Position numbers and translations under genes: made by a program. From positions 186,001 to 250,000 of the forward strand of contig JBGUBD010000004.1 in the NCBI GenBank assembly GCA_041821185.1: 64,000 bases of DNA, in the 5' to 3' direction. Each line of letters opens with the position of its first letter. Positions within the stretch are counted from its first letter, which is position 1. The stretch comes from Phycisphaerales bacterium AB-hyl4. GTDB lineage: Bacteria; Planctomycetota; Phycisphaerae; Phycisphaerales; Phycisphaeraceae. This document shows positions 63,577 to 64,000 of this stretch, piece after piece. The notes beneath the pieces were generated by a model that was not told the DNA's origin, ran no database searches, and saw nothing but the letters and a program-made list of their open reading frames with translations.

Positions 63577-64000
63577 TTAGAGGCCGTAGGTTTGCCAGCG
63601 TTTGTTGATGAGGTTTTGGATTTCCTCGGGCATGTTGAGGATGTCGGGGAAGTCGCGGACGGGGTGGCCTTGCACTTCTTCGCCGATGATTTTACGGGTG
63701 GCGTCGAAGCCGATTTTGTGGCCAGCGCCGAGTCTTGGTGCGGCGTGATCGAGGATATCGAGGGGGCCATTGACAATTTCGAGATCGCGGCCGGGGTCGC
63801 AGTTGGCGCAGAGGTGGAAGAGCACTTCTTCGTGGTCGTGTACGTTTACGTCGTGATCGACGACAACGATCATCTTGGTCCACGCCATTTGCCCAGCGCC
63901 CCAGATGGCGTGCATGACGCGGCGGGCCTGGAGGGGGTATTCCTTTTTGATCTTGATGAAGGCGCAGTTGTGGAACGCGCCGAACATGGGCAGGTGATAG
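63577..64000 (-). CDS. UbiD-family decarboxylase, C-terminal part (5' end outside window)
   Basis: The last 141 residues of a UbiD-like protein, running off the right edge. MFGAFHNCAFIKIKKEYPLQ, GAGQMAWTKMIVVVDHDVNVHD, HEEVLFHLCANCDPGRD and APRLGAGHKIGFDAT are the family's C-terminal block. These prenylated-FMN enzymes remove CO2 from aromatic or menaquinone/ubiquinone precursors; in planctomycetes a futalosine menaquinone role is common. It ends 68 nt after der, on the other strand. Confidence 0.88.
   Translation of the reverse strand, partial: YHLPMFGAFHNCAFIKIKKEYPLQARRVMHAIWGAGQMAWTKMIVVVDHDVNVHDHEEVLFHLCANCDPGRDLEIVNGPLDILDHAAPRLGAGHKIGFDATRKIIGEEVQGHPVRDFPDILNMPEEIQNLINKRWQTYGL

Overview
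The window looks like chromosomal DNA of a high-GC planctomycete of the Phycisphaerae type. The evidence is two prepilin-like proteins with the planctomycete [20 protein letters not shown] leader, two PEP-CTERM tails, several Cys/His-rich secreted metal proteins, and housekeeping genes (zwf, mnmG, tsaC, tsaB, der) spread among accessory blocks. The class assignment is an inference from gene style, not from a marker gene.

0-11.6 kb is a phosphoesterase-rich locus. It holds the end of a LacI-type regulator, three metallophosphoesterases, an alkaline-phosphatase-superfamily phosphodiesterase, a DoxX-like membrane protein, a pseudopilin, a lamin-tail PEP-CTERM protein, a cupin, and an 891-residue protein that joins a metallophosphoesterase to a GH99 endo-alpha-mannosidase-type domain. 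Minus- and plus-strand operons diverge from an AT-rich promoter region at 4.0-4.46 kb. I infer uptake of a phosphorylated alpha-mannoside glycan. A fifth metallophosphoesterase lies at 37.6-39.4 kb, and a second, damaged glycan-type cluster (unknown TIM-barrel-like protein, pseudopilin, broken PEP-CTERM gene) lies at 33.3-36.4 kb.

11.7-19.7 kb is a two-component system (NtrC-family activator and RegB-like six-helix kinase). It faces an operon of a degenerate receiver protein, a porin and two YceI-like proteins. The gap between them holds a near-consensus sigma-54 promoter and three TGTCAC-N6-GTGACA-type sites, so a whole regulatory circuit can be read from the DNA.

19.8-30.2 kb is a metal (probably copper) island: a CopB-type ATPase, a tiny Met/His-rich ORF, a triple TRASH-like Cys protein, and a HlyD/MacB-type ABC efflux operon whose TolC gene is cut off halfway. 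30.5-33 kb has a fused lipoprotein and a lipase-like lipoprotein. 36.1-37.6 kb is a scrapyard of broken genes: PEP-CTERM, kbl, dppB, dppC, an oligopeptide ATPase and an IS3-family transposase.

39.7-64 kb is mostly housekeeping: SprT-like, zwf, mnmG, an MgtE-like transporter, tsaC, a P-type ATPase, ABC-2 transporters, three SPFH proteins, tsaB, der and the end of a UbiD-family gene. This part carries the most striking signal: inverted repeats built from 7-bp units (AGTTTCG / ATTTCGA types) and perfect short palindromes. They sit inside the reading frames of tsaC and mnmG and exactly at the stop codons of other genes. One copy flanks a gene for a 23S-rRNA-intervening-sequence-type four-helix-bundle protein, which suggests a small mobile element and its empty derivatives.
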